From CANKHA01 sp963750965 (GTDB taxonomy: Bacteria; Pseudomonadota; Alphaproteobacteria; Rhizobiales; Xanthobacteraceae), in the NCBI GenBank assembly GCA_963750965.1, contig CAVVSK010000012.1, positions 124,001 to 188,000 of the forward strand: 64,000 nucleotides of DNA. Reading direction: 5' to 3'. Position numbers and translations under genes: made by a program. This document shows, piece by piece, positions 1 through 8,796 of this stretch; the stretch's first letter is position 1, and each line of letters begins with the position of its first letter. The notes under the pieces are model-generated. The model worked only from the letters and a program-made list of their open reading frames with translations. It was not told where the DNA came from and ran no database searches.

Positions 1-939
1 TGGGACGGGTTCCGCTGCCTCGTCTTCCGGGACGGCGACAAGATCGCGTTGCAATCGAAATCCGGTCAGCCGCTGACGCGCTATTTCCCGGATCTCGTTG
101 AAGCCGTCGGCGGGATCAAGGCCAAGCGCTTTGTGCTCGACGGCGAGATCGTCGTGCCGAGCAATGGCGGTCTTTCCTTCGACGATTTGCTCCAGCGCAT
201 CCACCCTGCCGCCAGCCGTGTGACCAAGTTGTCGAAGGAAACTCCGGCGTTGCTGATCGTCTTCGACCTGCTGGTGGATGCGGACGGCAAACTCCTCGCC
301 GGGCAGCCGTTGGCCGAACGTCGCCCGCTGCTTGAGCTATTCGCAAAGAAATATCTCAAGGGGCAGGATCGCATCCGGCTGTCGCCTGCCACTGTACGCT
401 TGGCTGACGCCAAGAAATGGCTCACCAGCGTGGGCGCCACCCTTGACGGCATCATCGCTAAGCGGCGCGATGTCGAATACCGTTCGAACGAGCGCAGCGG
501 CATGCGCAAGATAAAAAACTACCGCAGCGCCGATTGCGTGGTGGGCGGCTTCCGGTATCTCGAAGCCAAGAAGCTCGTCGGCTCCCTGCTGCTGGGTCTT
601 TACGACGCTAAGGGCCAGCTCCATCACGTCGGCTTTACCTCGACCATCAAAAATACCGAGCGCGCCGCCCTGACGAAAAAGCTGGAAAAGCTGATCGGTC
701 CGCCAGGCTTTACGGGCAACGCGCCCGGCGGGCCGAGCCGCTGGTCGACCAAGCGATCCGCCGAGTGGCAGCCGCTCAAGTCAAAACTGGTGGTGGAGGT
801 CTGCTACGACCATTTCACCGGCGACCGCTTCCGGCACGGCACGCGCCTGATGCGCTGGCGGCCCGACAAGGCGCCGAAACAATGCACGCTCGACCAGGTG
901 AAGCAAAAGAAGGCGAACCTGATGAAGCTGCTGAAGTGA
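1..939 (+). CDS. ATP-dependent DNA ligase (LigC-like), 5' end cut by window
   Basis: The frame is open from base 1 and starts WDGFR, the part of nucleotidyltransferase motif I just after the catalytic lysine, so the start and the lysine lie outside the window. Later motifs are visible: FVLDGEIVV, LIVFDLLVD, LDGIIAKR, and KIK ahead of the OB-fold. The C-terminal half ends with RHGTRLMRWRPDK, typical of the OB domain of bacterial ATP ligases. About 313 codons are present. Family knowledge: these enzymes seal nicks using ATP and serve accessory repair or end joining beside NAD-dependent LigA. No polymerase or phosphoesterase module is seen in this part, which favours a LigC-type enzyme over full LigD, but the missing N-terminus could change that. 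Confidence 0.85.
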   Translation, partial: WDGFRCLVFRDGDKIALQSKSGQPLTRYFPDLVEAVGGIKAKRFVLDGEIVVPSNGGLSFDDLLQRIHPAASRVTKLSKETPALLIVFDLLVDADGKLLAGQPLAERRPLLELFAKKYLKGQDRIRLSPATVRLADAKKWLTSVGATLDGIIAKRRDVEYRSNERSGMRKIKNYRSADCVVGGFRYLEAKKLVGSLLLGLYDAKGQLHHVGFTSTIKNTERAALTKKLEKLIGPPGFTGNAPGGPSRWSTKRSAEWQPLKSKLVVEVCYDHFTGDRFRHGTRLMRWRPDKAPKQCTLDQVKQKKANLMKLLK

Positions 940-943
940 CTCC

Positions 944-975
944 TTTATCCCTCCCGCTTGCGGAGAGGGATAAAA
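944..975. terminator. Hairpin between convergent ligase and folC genes
   Basis: A stem pairs TTATCCCTC with GAGGGATAA around a short CGC-TTG-CGG loop and is flanked by an A/T run on the right. It sits between the ligase stop and the folC stop, so it can end transcription from both sides. Confidence 0.7.
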
Positions 976-976
976 A

Positions 977-2285
977 TCACTCCGGCAGCGTGCCGTTCTG
1001 TTTCAGCACCTCGCCCGCCAGATAAAGCGAGCCGGTGATCAGGATGCGCGGCGGGGGATCAAGCTCCAGCATTTCCGTGGCGTCGAGTGCCGCCTTGATG
1101 CTGGCTCGCGTCATAGCGGGAATGCCGACGCTGCGCGAGGCATAAGCGACCTCGTCGGGCGAGAGCGCGTTTTTCTGATGCTCGATCGGGACGGCGATGA
1201 TGCGCCGCGTCAGCCCGGCAAAATTACGCAGAAATCCCGCGCAGTCCTTGCTCGACAACATGCCGACAATCAGCACCAGCGGGCGCGGCACCCGCTCCTC
1301 GAGGTCCGCGAGCGCGGCCGCGATGGCGCGGCCGCCGTCGGGATTGTGCCCGCCGTCGAGCCAAAGTTCGCTGCCCTGCGGCACGCGCAATGCGAGGGAC
1401 CCGGTGGTCAGCCGCTGCATGCGCGCCGGCCATTCGGCATTGATCACGCCCGCTTCGAAAGCCGATACCCGCGGCGTAAGCGAGGGGATTGCGCGCAAGG
1501 TGGCGACCGCCAGCCCGGCATTGTCGAATTGGTGGCGGCCATACAGCTTCGGCGGGGGCAAATCCAGCAGCCTCTCCTCGTCCTGAAAGACGAGACGGCC
1601 GCGTTCTTCGCCCGCCGTCCACTCCTCGCCGGCGATGTACAGCGGCGCATCGAGGCGAGCGGCACGGCGCTCGATCACCGAGAGTACGTCACGCTGCTGC
1701 GCGGCCGCGATGACAGGTACCCGCTCCTTGATGATTCCAGCCTTTTCCGTTGCCACCTGATCAAGGCTCCCGCCGAGATAGTCCGCGTGGTCGAGCGCGA
1801 TCGGCGTAATAACCGTGGCCAGGGGCCTTTCAACCACGTTGGTCGCGTCGAGCCTGCCGCCAAGGCCAACCTCCAACAGCACCACATCGGCGGGATGGCG
1901 GGAAAACAGCAACAGGCCCGCCGCGGTGGTGATCTCGAACAATGTCAGCGGCGCCCCGGCATTGACGCGCGCGCATTCCGTCTAGCGCCGCCTCCAACTC
2001 TTCGTCCGAAACCAGCCGTCCGGCAAGACGAAAACGCTCGTTGAAGCGCACGAGATGCGGCGAGGTATAGACATGGACGCGCTTGCCGTCGGCCTCCAGC
2101 ATCGCCCGCATGAAGGCGATCACTGAACCTTTGCCGTTGGTGCCGGCGACATGGATCACCGGCGGCAGCTTGCGCTCGGGATGGCCGAGCTGCGCCAGGA
2201 CGCGCGTCATTCGGTCAAGCGTGAGATCGATCAGCTTCGGATGCAGCGATTGCAGCCGCGCGATGATGTCGTCGATGGGAGTCAA
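977..2285 (-). CDS. folC: Bifunctional folylpolyglutamate/dihydrofolate synthase, frameshifted
   Basis: FolC adds glutamate to dihydropteroate and folates in the cytoplasm. The N-terminal part carries the P-loop-like HVAGTNGKGSV, then YTSPHLVRFNER. The C-terminal part carries VLLEVGLGGRLDATN, ALDHADYLG and LDGGHNPDG. The reading frame breaks near 1979. Removing one G from a GG pair restores ALDECARVNAGAPLTLFEITT and gives about 435 residues, the normal family length. The start is taken as TTG at 2285, whose first bases overlap the accD stop (TTGA), matching the usual accD-folC coupling. One extra base in a two-base homopolymer of a core gene is more likely a sequence error than a real break. 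Confidence 0.9.
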
Positions 2286-3232
2286 AGCTGGGCGGTCGCA
2301 GGCGGCGCAACTGCGGGCGCCGCCTGCGGCGCTGCATTTGCGGCCTGTTCTGCCGGCGCCGGCATTGTACTCGCAGTTTGCCGAGCGGGGGCTTTGGTCA
2401 GCAGGCGGCACAGCCCGGCGATCGTGGAACGCAACTGATGGCGATGCATCACCATGTCGACCATGCCGTGGTCGCGCAAATACTCCGCGCGCTGGAAGCC
2501 TTCCGGCAGTTTCTCGCGGATGGTCTGCTCGATCACGCGCGGCCCGGCGAAGCCGATAAGCGCGCCGGGCTCCGCTATATGCACATCGCCCAGCATCGCG
2601 TAAGACGCGGTGACGCCGCCGGTGGTCGGGTTGGTGAGCACGACGATGTAGGGCTTCTTCGCCTCGCGCAGCATCTGCACCGCCACCGTGGTGCGCGGCA
2701 ACTGCATCAACGACATGATCCCTTCCTGCATGCGGGCGCCGCCGGAGGCGGCAAACAGGATGAAGGGCGTGCCCTTCTCGACCGCCTTTTCAAATCCCTT
2801 GATCACGGCTTCGCCCGCCGCCATGCCGAGCGAGCCGCCCATGAAATCGAAATCCTGCACCGCGATCACGACCGCCTGGCCCTCCAGCTTGCCGTAGCCG
2901 AGCTTCACCGCGTCATGCAGACCGGTCTTGGTGCGGGCATCCTTCAGCCGGTCGATGTAGCGGCGCTCGTCGCGGAATTTCAGCGGATCAATGGCCACCT
3001 CGGGCACCGCGACGTCAAACCAGGTCTCGCCGTCGAACATCGATTTCATGCGCGCCGCCGGGCTCATGCGCATGTGGTAATTGGATTCCGGAATAACGAA
3101 CTGGTTTGCCTCCACATCCTTGTAGAAGACGAGCTGACCGGTGTCGGGGCATTTGATCCAAAGGTTCTCCGGCGTCTCGCGCTTGAGGATGTTGCGGATC
3201 TTTGGCCGCACGACGTTAGAGATCCAGTTCAT
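2282..3232 (-). CDS. accD: Acetyl-CoA carboxylase carboxyltransferase subunit beta
   Basis: AccD pairs with AccA to move the carboxyl group from carboxybiotin to acetyl-CoA, giving malonyl-CoA for fatty acid synthesis. The 316-residue protein shows the crotonase-like core: DFDFMGGSLGMAAGE, FAASGGARMQEG, NPTTGGVTASYAMLGD and IGFAGPRVIEQT. The N-terminal region that holds a four-cysteine zinc ribbon in E. coli keeps only one cysteine (WIKCPDTG), as often seen in alphaproteobacterial AccD. The C-terminus has an Ala/Pro-rich tail of about 40 residues. It overlaps folC by 4 bases and is probably its operon partner. trpA, its usual upstream neighbour, is separated by two extra genes here. Confidence 0.95.
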   Translation of the reverse strand: MNWISNVVRPKIRNILKRETPENLWIKCPDTGQLVFYKDVEANQFVIPESNYHMRMSPAARMKSMFDGETWFDVAVPEVAIDPLKFRDERRYIDRLKDARTKTGLHDAVKLGYGKLEGQAVVIAVQDFDFMGGSLGMAAGEAVIKGFEKAVEKGTPFILFAASGGARMQEGIMSLMQLPRTTVAVQMLREAKKPYIVVLTNPTTGGVTASYAMLGDVHIAEPGALIGFAGPRVIEQTIREKLPEGFQRAEYLRDHGMVDMVMHRHQLRSTIAGLCRLLTKAPARQTASTMPAPAEQAANAAPQAAPAVAPPATAQL

Positions 3233-3501
3233 GCTAAGGCTCCGAAGAAGTCGTCCCTAATGTATGCCCGCGAGGCCCATCTTCCCACCCGGTTGAATTT
3301 TTTGCCTGAGCACTTAGCCAAAGCTCCGCCGGTCCCTGTTTAGCAACGCGCACTCCGCCGGAACGCTGGCGAGGCGTTCCGCCCCGTGATGCTCGGGGGA
3401 CGCCTCCCGGGGCTCTACCTACCGCGCCGCCTCAATAAAAGCAGAGGAGGTGAATAGGAATATAGTCAACAAATAGGAGAGCTGCCAAGCGGTTTCCCAA
3501 A

Positions 3502-3864
3502 TCAATCGCCTGCGGGTAGCCGCACATCCAAGCGGGTGACGCCGCTTCGTTCGACTGTCACATTCCGTGTCGCCAATTTTCTTCCTTGATGGATAAAAGT
3601 GAGTTCGAAGCGGCCGGGCGGCAAAGGCCAAGAGTAATTACCGGCGCCATCAGTGAAGATCCCGATATCCGGAATCGCGGGGGCGGGTCGCTCCAGTGAG
3701 CGTGCTTGTACGAATACTTGCGTTGCAGGCTTGCCATTGGCGAACGCAATATTTCCTTGCACGCCCTGAGCTGCCTGACCTCCGGATATCGAGAGCATAG
3801 CGGCACCTAGCATGGCGCTAAAAAGAGCCATCCAATTGCGTTTGCGTTGAATCGGTCGAGACAT
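3502..3864 (-). CDS. Small exported protein with carboxypeptidase-regulatory-like fold
   Basis: A 120-residue protein with a basic N-terminus, a hydrophobic stretch (about residues 12-30) and a likely signal peptidase site near GGQAAQ. The mature part (GNIAFANGKPATQVFVQARS ... DGAGNYSWPLPPGRFELTF ... VTVERSGVTRLDVRLP) looks like a single beta-sandwich of the carboxypeptidase regulatory / CNA-B-like type. This is pattern recognition only; no enzyme residues are seen. The ATG lies only a few bases past a strong terminator of the upstream protease gene, so its own promoter must be very close or it depends on read-through. An internal ATG at 3831 is an alternative start. The gene is inserted, with the protease, into the trpA-accD neighbourhood. 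Confidence 0.6.
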   Translation of the reverse strand: MSRPIQRKRNWMALFSAMLGAAMLSISGGQAAQGVQGNIAFANGKPATQVFVQARSLERPAPAIPDIGIFTDGAGNYSWPLPPGRFELTFIHQGRKLATRNVTVERSGVTRLDVRLPAGD

Positions 3865-3871
3865 GTTTGGC

Positions 3872-3908
3872 CAAAAAAGAGGGCCCGTGCCTTGGCGGCC
3901 GGGCCCTC
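3872..3908 (-). terminator. Rho-independent terminator of the protease gene
   Basis: A 9-bp perfect stem (GAGGGCCCG / CGGGCCCTC) with a 12-base loop is followed on the minus strand by six T residues. It lies directly downstream of the protease stop. Confidence 0.85.
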
Positions 3909-3955
3909 TGATTACGCGCCAATTGTGGCGGGTCTACTGGCGATATGTCGCTAAG

Positions 3956-4935
3956 TCAGCAGCCACCGCGCCAGAAGCAGAAATTGTTATGAACCGCTTC
4001 CCTGATCCGGGTGCCATGATTGTTGGTGCTGTGAGGAACGGCGCCGTGCAAGCCGTAAGCATGAATGGCCATCCCGCACGCACCGCGGCAGAACGCAGCG
4101 GTTGAACCACGGTTTTGCCAAACCGGGCCACCGCTGTTACCGCCAACCGTATCATTCTGATAGAAGATTTGGTTGGTCTGGGTCACCCTGACGGAATCAG
4201 TGCTCTGCCACTGGGTCAAAGGCTTGTCGCCGGGATAGCCGCTCACCCGTGTAAACAGCCCGGTCAGCGACGCGGCTTGCCACCACCAGCCGAACCAGCC
4301 GGTGGTATTGCCGATGTTGCAGTTGAGCTTGATCGCGCCATAGTCGAACAGTTCGCTTCCGCTGGTTATCCAGCCGCTACACGGAATGCAAACTGGCCGC
4401 CGTGCAGGAGCCGAATGGCGCAGATAGCGCCGTTCCGGCCCGGAAAAATTCTGTAAGTGGAGCGAGGATAGAACGTGCCGGAGCCGGCCGCAGCGACGCA
4501 ATGGCCGGCGGTTATCACGGTGTTCGGGCTTATCAGCCAACCGGTGCACCGCGATGTTCCAGGACCGGGCGGGTCGAATGTAATCAAAACAACAGCGCGG
4601 GCTGGAAAGCTCGTCGTCGGATTAATCCGAAAGCGATTGTCGGCTCCAATGATGGATTCCGCGCCCGCGGGCGCACTCATTGGTTTTGCATTTAATATCC
4701 GTTCAAACTCTGCTGTCGATTCTGCCGGTCCCGCTCTGGGAGTGCCCAAACCGACAAAACCCGAGACGCCTTGCGAAGACGCAGAGTAATTTGGCGCGAC
4801 GGCTTCCGTACCGTCGTCGGACACCGCTGTGTTTCCCGAGGCAGCGATGGCCGGCGTGGCGGCCGCCACCAGAAGGCCTCCGACCAGCCCGGCAAATAGC
4901 CGATCAATGCCTGATTTCTTACGCTGAAGTTTCAT
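3956..4935 (-). CDS. Secreted trypsin-like serine protease (V8/glutamyl endopeptidase type), frameshifted
   Basis: The start at 4935 (MKLQRKKSG) has a G-rich Shine-Dalgarno and is followed by a signal peptide ending near TPAIAAS. A pro-region of roughly 90 residues precedes the protease domain. The catalytic histidine is in VITAGHC, the aspartate probably in FDYGAIKLN, and the serine in TVGGNSGGPV. Cysteines in SRCTGW and AGHC suggest a disulfide. The frame must shift twice near 4390-4420. Dropping one T at each place gives NGAIAPFGSCTAASLHSVSGW and then the downstream frame, for about 325 residues. With both corrections the protein is a complete S1-family enzyme exported to periplasm or medium. 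It is transcribed with the trp side but ends in its own terminator. Confidence 0.8.
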
Positions 4936-5179
4936 GACAACCACCCCCTGTGGAGGACGCGCCTTGCATCCTCTTGCTGCCTGCAAAGACTGCGCGATGT
5001 ACGCAACAAAGCCTGCATTCCCAGCCGCGCAGGCATTAATTGAGGTTAGCAATCGCTAAAGGCGCGCGGAAGGCCTGACGGCCACGTGCTGCCGAAATTT
5101 CTTGTGGAGCGAGTTACCCGTTGGTTAAGACAGTCCCGTGCTTCCGCCAAGCCATTGCACCCGCAGCCGAAACGAGGAA

Positions 5180-6019
5180 TTATTCTGCCGCCACACGCTT
5201 GGCGGCGCGCACCCCGGCGGCGAGTTCCGCGACCAGATCGGTGACGGCCTTGACGGTGCCGGCGGTCGCCTTGTTGTTGGCATCAAGCGTCGCGCGCAGC
5301 GCGTCCACCAGTGCGGAGCCGACCACAACGCCGTCGGCGTGCTGCGCAATCGCGCTCGCTTGCGCGGCCGTCTTCACGCCGAAGCCGACCGCGACCGGCA
5401 GCTTGCAATGGCGCTTGATGCGCGCGACGGCGGCGCCGACGCGCGCGGCATCCGGCGCGGCGGCACCGGTGATGCCGGTGATAGAGACGTAGTAGACGAA
5501 GCCTGACGTATTCGCGAGCACGGCCGGCAGCCGCTTATCGTCGGTCGTAGGCGTGGCGAGGCGAATGAAGTTAACGCCTGCCTTCAGCGCCGGCAGGCAG
5601 AGCTCGATGTCTTCCTCCGGCGGCAGATCGACCACGATCAGCCCATCGACGCCCGCCGATGTCGCATCGGCAAGAAAACGGTCCACACCATAAACATAGA
5701 TCGGGTTGTAATAACCCATCAGCACGATCGGCGTATCATCGTCGGTGTTGCGGAAATCGCGCACCATCGCGAGCGTCTTTTTCAGGGTCTGGCCGGATTT
5801 CAGCGCACGCAAGCCGGACGCCTGTATCGCGGGCCCGTCCGCCATCGGATCAGTAAAAGGCACGCCGATCTCGAGCACGTCGGCGCCCGCCTTCGGCAGC
5901 GCCTTCAACACCGTCAGCGACGTCTCAGCGTCGGGATCGCCCGCCATGGTGAAGGTCACCAATGCCGCGCGGCCTTGTTTTGCCACCGCGGCAAAGCGGC
6001 GTTCGATGCGGGTAGTCAT
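5180..6019 (-). CDS. trpA: Tryptophan synthase alpha subunit
   Basis: TrpA cleaves indole-3-glycerol phosphate to indole and glyceraldehyde 3-phosphate inside the alpha2beta2 complex. The 279-residue TIM barrel shows the catalytic pair Glu50 and Asp61 in ADVLEIGVPFTDPMADGPA, the YYNPIYVYG stretch, and the phosphate-binding VGFGVKTAAQA and DGVVVGSALVD. The ATG at 6019 overlaps the trpB stop (ATGA), so translation is coupled. A longer upstream frame exists but lies inside trpB and is not homologous. It is the last gene of trpFBA here. Confidence 0.96.
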   Translation of the reverse strand: MTTRIERRFAAVAKQGRAALVTFTMAGDPDAETSLTVLKALPKAGADVLEIGVPFTDPMADGPAIQASGLRALKSGQTLKKTLAMVRDFRNTDDDTPIVLMGYYNPIYVYGVDRFLADATSAGVDGLIVVDLPPEEDIELCLPALKAGVNFIRLATPTTDDKRLPAVLANTSGFVYYVSITGITGAAAPDAARVGAAVARIKRHCKLPVAVGFGVKTAAQASAIAQHADGVVVGSALVDALRATLDANNKATAGTVKAVTDLVAELAAGVRAAKRVAAE

Positions 6020-7233
6020 CGCTTGCCTTCGAGATAGAGCGCGACCGAGTCGAGATCCTTGTCGCCGCGGCCGGAGACATTCACCACCATCAGGTGATCC
6101 TTCGGCTTGGTCGGGGCGATCTCGATCGTCTTGGCGAGCGCATGCGCTGGCTCGAGGGCCGGAATGATCCCTTCCAGCCGACTGCACAATTGCAGCGCCG
6201 CTACCGCCTCATCGTCGGTCGCGGATAAGAATTTCACCCGGCCAAGATCGTTCAGCCAGGCGTGTTCCGGGCCGATGCCGGGATAATCCAGGCCGGCGGA
6301 GATCGAATGCGCGTCCTTGATCTGGCCGTCGTCGTCCATCAGCAGATAAGTGCGGTTGCCGTGCAGCACGCCGGGCCGGCCGCCCGCAATCGATGCCGCA
6401 TGCAGGCCGGTGAGACCATGACCGGCGGCTTCCACACCGTAGATTTCGATCGAGCGGTCGTCGAGGAAAGGATGAAACAGCCCCATGGCATTCGAGCCGC
6501 CGCCGATACAGGCGATCAGCGAATCCGGCAGGCGCCCCTCGGCTTCCTGCATCTGCGCGCGCGTTTCGCGTCCGATCACGCATTGGAAGTCGCGCACCAT
6601 CATTGGATAGGGATGCGGCCCTGCCACGGTACCGATGCAGTAAAAGGTGTCCGCAACATTGGTTACCCAATCGCGCAACGCTTCGTTCATCGCATCCTTC
6701 AGCGTCCTGGTGCCCGACTGAACGGGACGCACCTCCGCACCAAGCATTTTCATGCGGAAGACGTTGGCTTTCTGGCGCTCCAGGTCTACCGCGCCCATGT
6801 AGACGATGCAGTCCAGCCCGAAGCGCGCGCAGAGCGTGGCAGTGGCAACGCCATGCATGCCGGCCCCGGTCTCGGCGATGACGCGCTTCTTGCCCATGCG
6901 GCGCGCAACCATGATCTGACCGAGCACGTTGTTCACCTTGTGCGCGCCGGTGTGATTGAGCTCCTCACGCTTGAAGTAAATCTTCGCGCCGCCCAGATGC
7001 TCGGTTAGGCGTTCGGCAAAATACAGCGGCGAGGGCCGGCCCACGTAATGCGTCAGGTAGCCGTCCATCTCCTTCTGGAAAGCCGGATCGGCTTTTGCCT
7101 TGGCATAAGCCTGCTCAAGCTCAAGCACCAAAGGCATCAGTGTTTCGGCGACGAAGCGGCCGCCATAAATTCCGAAATGGCCACGCTCGTCGGGCCCGGT
7201 GCGGAAGGAATTGGGTATCGCAGGGGCGCTCAT
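6016..7233 (-). CDS. trpB: Tryptophan synthase beta subunit
   Basis: TrpB condenses indole with serine using PLP. The 405-residue protein contains the PLP lysine Lys99 in ELNHTGAHKVNN, the phosphate-binding GGGSNAMG, the catalytic glutamate region AETGAGMHG, and a C-terminal VNVSGRGDKD with the ring-nitrogen serine. This is the standard TrpB1 form that works with TrpA. It overlaps trpF upstream and trpA downstream by 4 bases each, so the three genes are one coupled unit. Confidence 0.97.
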   Translation of the reverse strand: MSAPAIPNSFRTGPDERGHFGIYGGRFVAETLMPLVLELEQAYAKAKADPAFQKEMDGYLTHYVGRPSPLYFAERLTEHLGGAKIYFKREELNHTGAHKVNNVLGQIMVARRMGKKRVIAETGAGMHGVATATLCARFGLDCIVYMGAVDLERQKANVFRMKMLGAEVRPVQSGTRTLKDAMNEALRDWVTNVADTFYCIGTVAGPHPYPMMVRDFQCVIGRETRAQMQEAEGRLPDSLIACIGGGSNAMGLFHPFLDDRSIEIYGVEAAGHGLTGLHAASIAGGRPGVLHGNRTYLLMDDDGQIKDAHSISAGLDYPGIGPEHAWLNDLGRVKFLSATDDEAVAALQLCSRLEGIIPALEPAHALAKTIEIAPTKPKDHLMVVNVSGRGDKDLDSVALYLEGKR

Positions 7234-7904
7234 GCGCGGCTCGCAACGCGATTGAGCGCGGCATCGGCCTGGCGCGCGGCGCGCACGAAGGCCCGGATTT
7301 TGTCCGGGTCTTTCTCGCCGGGAATGCGCTCGACGCCGGACGAAACATCCACACCGGGGGCCCGCGTGATCGAAAGCGCGTCAGCAACATTGCCGACGTC
7401 GAGCCCGCCGGAGAGCATGAAGGGAATCCCGGGATCGACACCTTCCAGCAGCCTCCAATCGAAGGGTTTGCCGAGGCCGCCGGGACGGGTGGCGTCGCGC
7501 GGTGCGCGCGCGTCGAAAATGATCTTGTCCGCCACATTTGCGTAGAGTCGGATGGATGACAGAGAGGCGCGGTCCTCAATCGGCAGGGCTTTCATCACCG
7601 GCAGCCCAAAGCGCGTGCGCACGGCGACGACACGCTCCGGCGTCTCGCTGCCGTGCAATTGCAGCATGTCCGGTCGCACCGCCTCGACGATCTCGCCCAG
7701 CATCTTGTCGGTTGCATCGACAGTGAGCGCAACCTTCTCCGCGCGACCCTTCACCCGCTCGCCCAGTGCGCGAGCGGCCCCATAGGCGAGGTTGCGCGGC
7801 GACGGAGCAAAGAAGACAAAGCCGACCTGATCGGCCCCTGCATCCAGCGCCACGTCGACCGCCTCGTGGCTTCTCAAGCCGCAGATTTTCACCAAAAGGG
7901 GCAT
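7230..7904 (-). CDS. trpF: Phosphoribosylanthranilate isomerase
   Basis: TrpF converts N-(5-phosphoribosyl)anthranilate to its ribulose form, the third step of tryptophan synthesis. The 224-residue TIM barrel has the catalytic cysteine in VKICGLRS near the N-terminus, the general-acid aspartate in KIIFDARAP, LQLHGSETPE, and the phosphate site MLSGGLDVGNV and GVDVSSGVE. The ATG at 7904 follows lapA by about 86 bases, and the stop overlaps the trpB start. No trp leader peptide is visible upstream. Confidence 0.96.
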   Translation of the reverse strand: MPLLVKICGLRSHEAVDVALDAGADQVGFVFFAPSPRNLAYGAARALGERVKGRAEKVALTVDATDKMLGEIVEAVRPDMLQLHGSETPERVVAVRTRFGLPVMKALPIEDRASLSSIRLYANVADKIIFDARAPRDATRPGGLGKPFDWRLLEGVDPGIPFMLSGGLDVGNVADALSITRAPGVDVSSGVERIPGEKDPDKIRAFVRAARQADAALNRVASRA

Positions 7905-7990
7905 ATTTTCCGCATTCGTCCTGAACAGGGCGGGTTCTAACCCGGTTGAGGCGTTTTGTCTTGTCCCGCCAAGGCGCTGGGCTGCTGGAC

Positions 7991-8365
7991 CTATTCCACG
8001 GGCGAGCGCAGCGGCGACGAGGTGCCCTGTAACGGCGGAGACAACCGGGCCGGCGGATCAGCGGAAAGATCGTGCCGCAGCCGGTCGAGTTCCAGCCGCA
8101 ACTCCTGATTTTCTTTCTCTGCACGCCGCGCCGCCCACCGCCAGCGCGCCTGCCGTAGCCAGGCGGCCACACCACCCAAAATCACGCCGAAGATCACCAG
8201 GATAAAAATCAACACGAACAGCGGCAGCGACGCTGCATAGGCCGGATTCGCCGCGTCGAAGGGATCGAAGGACACCGACACGGTCTGCCGGTTGGCGACC
8301 GCGAAGGCGATAATAATAGCGGCAAGGGGGATGAGAATGACCGCCGTGACGATCTTGCGGATCAT
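7991..8365 (-). CDS. lapA: LapA-domain inner membrane protein (DUF1049)
   Basis: A 124-residue protein with two membrane segments (IVTAVILIPLAAIIIAFAVA and LPLFVLIFILVIFGVILGGV) separated by NRQTVSVSFDPF, the signature spacing of the LapA/DUF1049 family, followed by a charged cytoplasmic coiled-coil tail rich in Arg/Glu. In E. coli, LapA works with LapB in controlling LpxC turnover. That role here is inference, and no lapB is adjacent. The start at 8365 has an AGGAG site. It sits between ihfB and trpF, the usual alphaproteobacterial position. Confidence 0.85.
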   Translation of the reverse strand: MIRKIVTAVILIPLAAIIIAFAVANRQTVSVSFDPFDAANPAYAASLPLFVLIFILVIFGVILGGVAAWLRQARWRWAARRAEKENQELRLELDRLRHDLSADPPARLSPPLQGTSSPLRSPVE

Positions 8366-8431
8366 CGAAGGAGCTCCTGTCGGCCGCCGCTGTGGCGCGG
8401 CCGTGGCCCACATAACGCGCGAAAAGCGGCT

Positions 8432-8722
8432 TTAGCTAGCGCTCTCGCGATTGAGCCGCTCGCGCATTTCCTTGCCGGTCTTGAAGAAAGGCACGCACTT
8501 CTTTTCGACCGATACATGTGCCCCGGTGCGCGGATTGCGGCCAGTACGCGCCGGCCGGTTCTTTACGGAAAAGGCGCCGAAGCCGCGCAATTCAACGCGG
8601 TCTCCGCGGGCCATCGCGGCGATAATCTCGCCCAGGATCGCATTGATGATATTTTCCACGTCGCGCTGATAGAGGTGCGGATTCTGCGACGCGATGCGCT
8701 GCACAAGTTCGGATTTGATCAT
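8432..8722 (-). CDS. ihfB: Integration host factor subunit beta
   Basis: A 96-residue HU/IHF-family DNA-bending protein. It has the family core MARGDRVELRGFGAFSV, the DNA-arm motif RPARTGRNPRTG and a basic C-terminal helix. IHF-beta pairs with IHF-alpha (not in this window) and bends DNA at promoters, including sigma-54 promoters, and at recombination sites. The start is the ATG at 8722 (MIKSELVQRI). An upstream in-frame extension has no family resemblance. The position sppA-ihfB-lapA supports IhfB over HU. Confidence 0.93.
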   Translation of the reverse strand: MIKSELVQRIASQNPHLYQRDVENIINAILGEIIAAMARGDRVELRGFGAFSVKNRPARTGRNPRTGAHVSVEKKCVPFFKTGKEMRERLNRESAS

Positions 8723-8796
8723 GTGAAATATCGCCCCACCAGATTCGAGGATTGACCTTCCGCAAACAATGCAGCCGTCAACAAGACCGCCGCACC

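Noticed and set aside
1979..1980. Programmed frameshifting in folC and other broken genes
   Set aside because: No slippery heptamer with downstream structure is evident at these sites, and the same +1 type recurs in unrelated genes.
3360..3380. Inverted repeat GGAACGC...GCGTTCC as terminator
   Set aside because: No T-run on either strand and no gene ending there; it may be part of the accD leader, but nothing more can be said.
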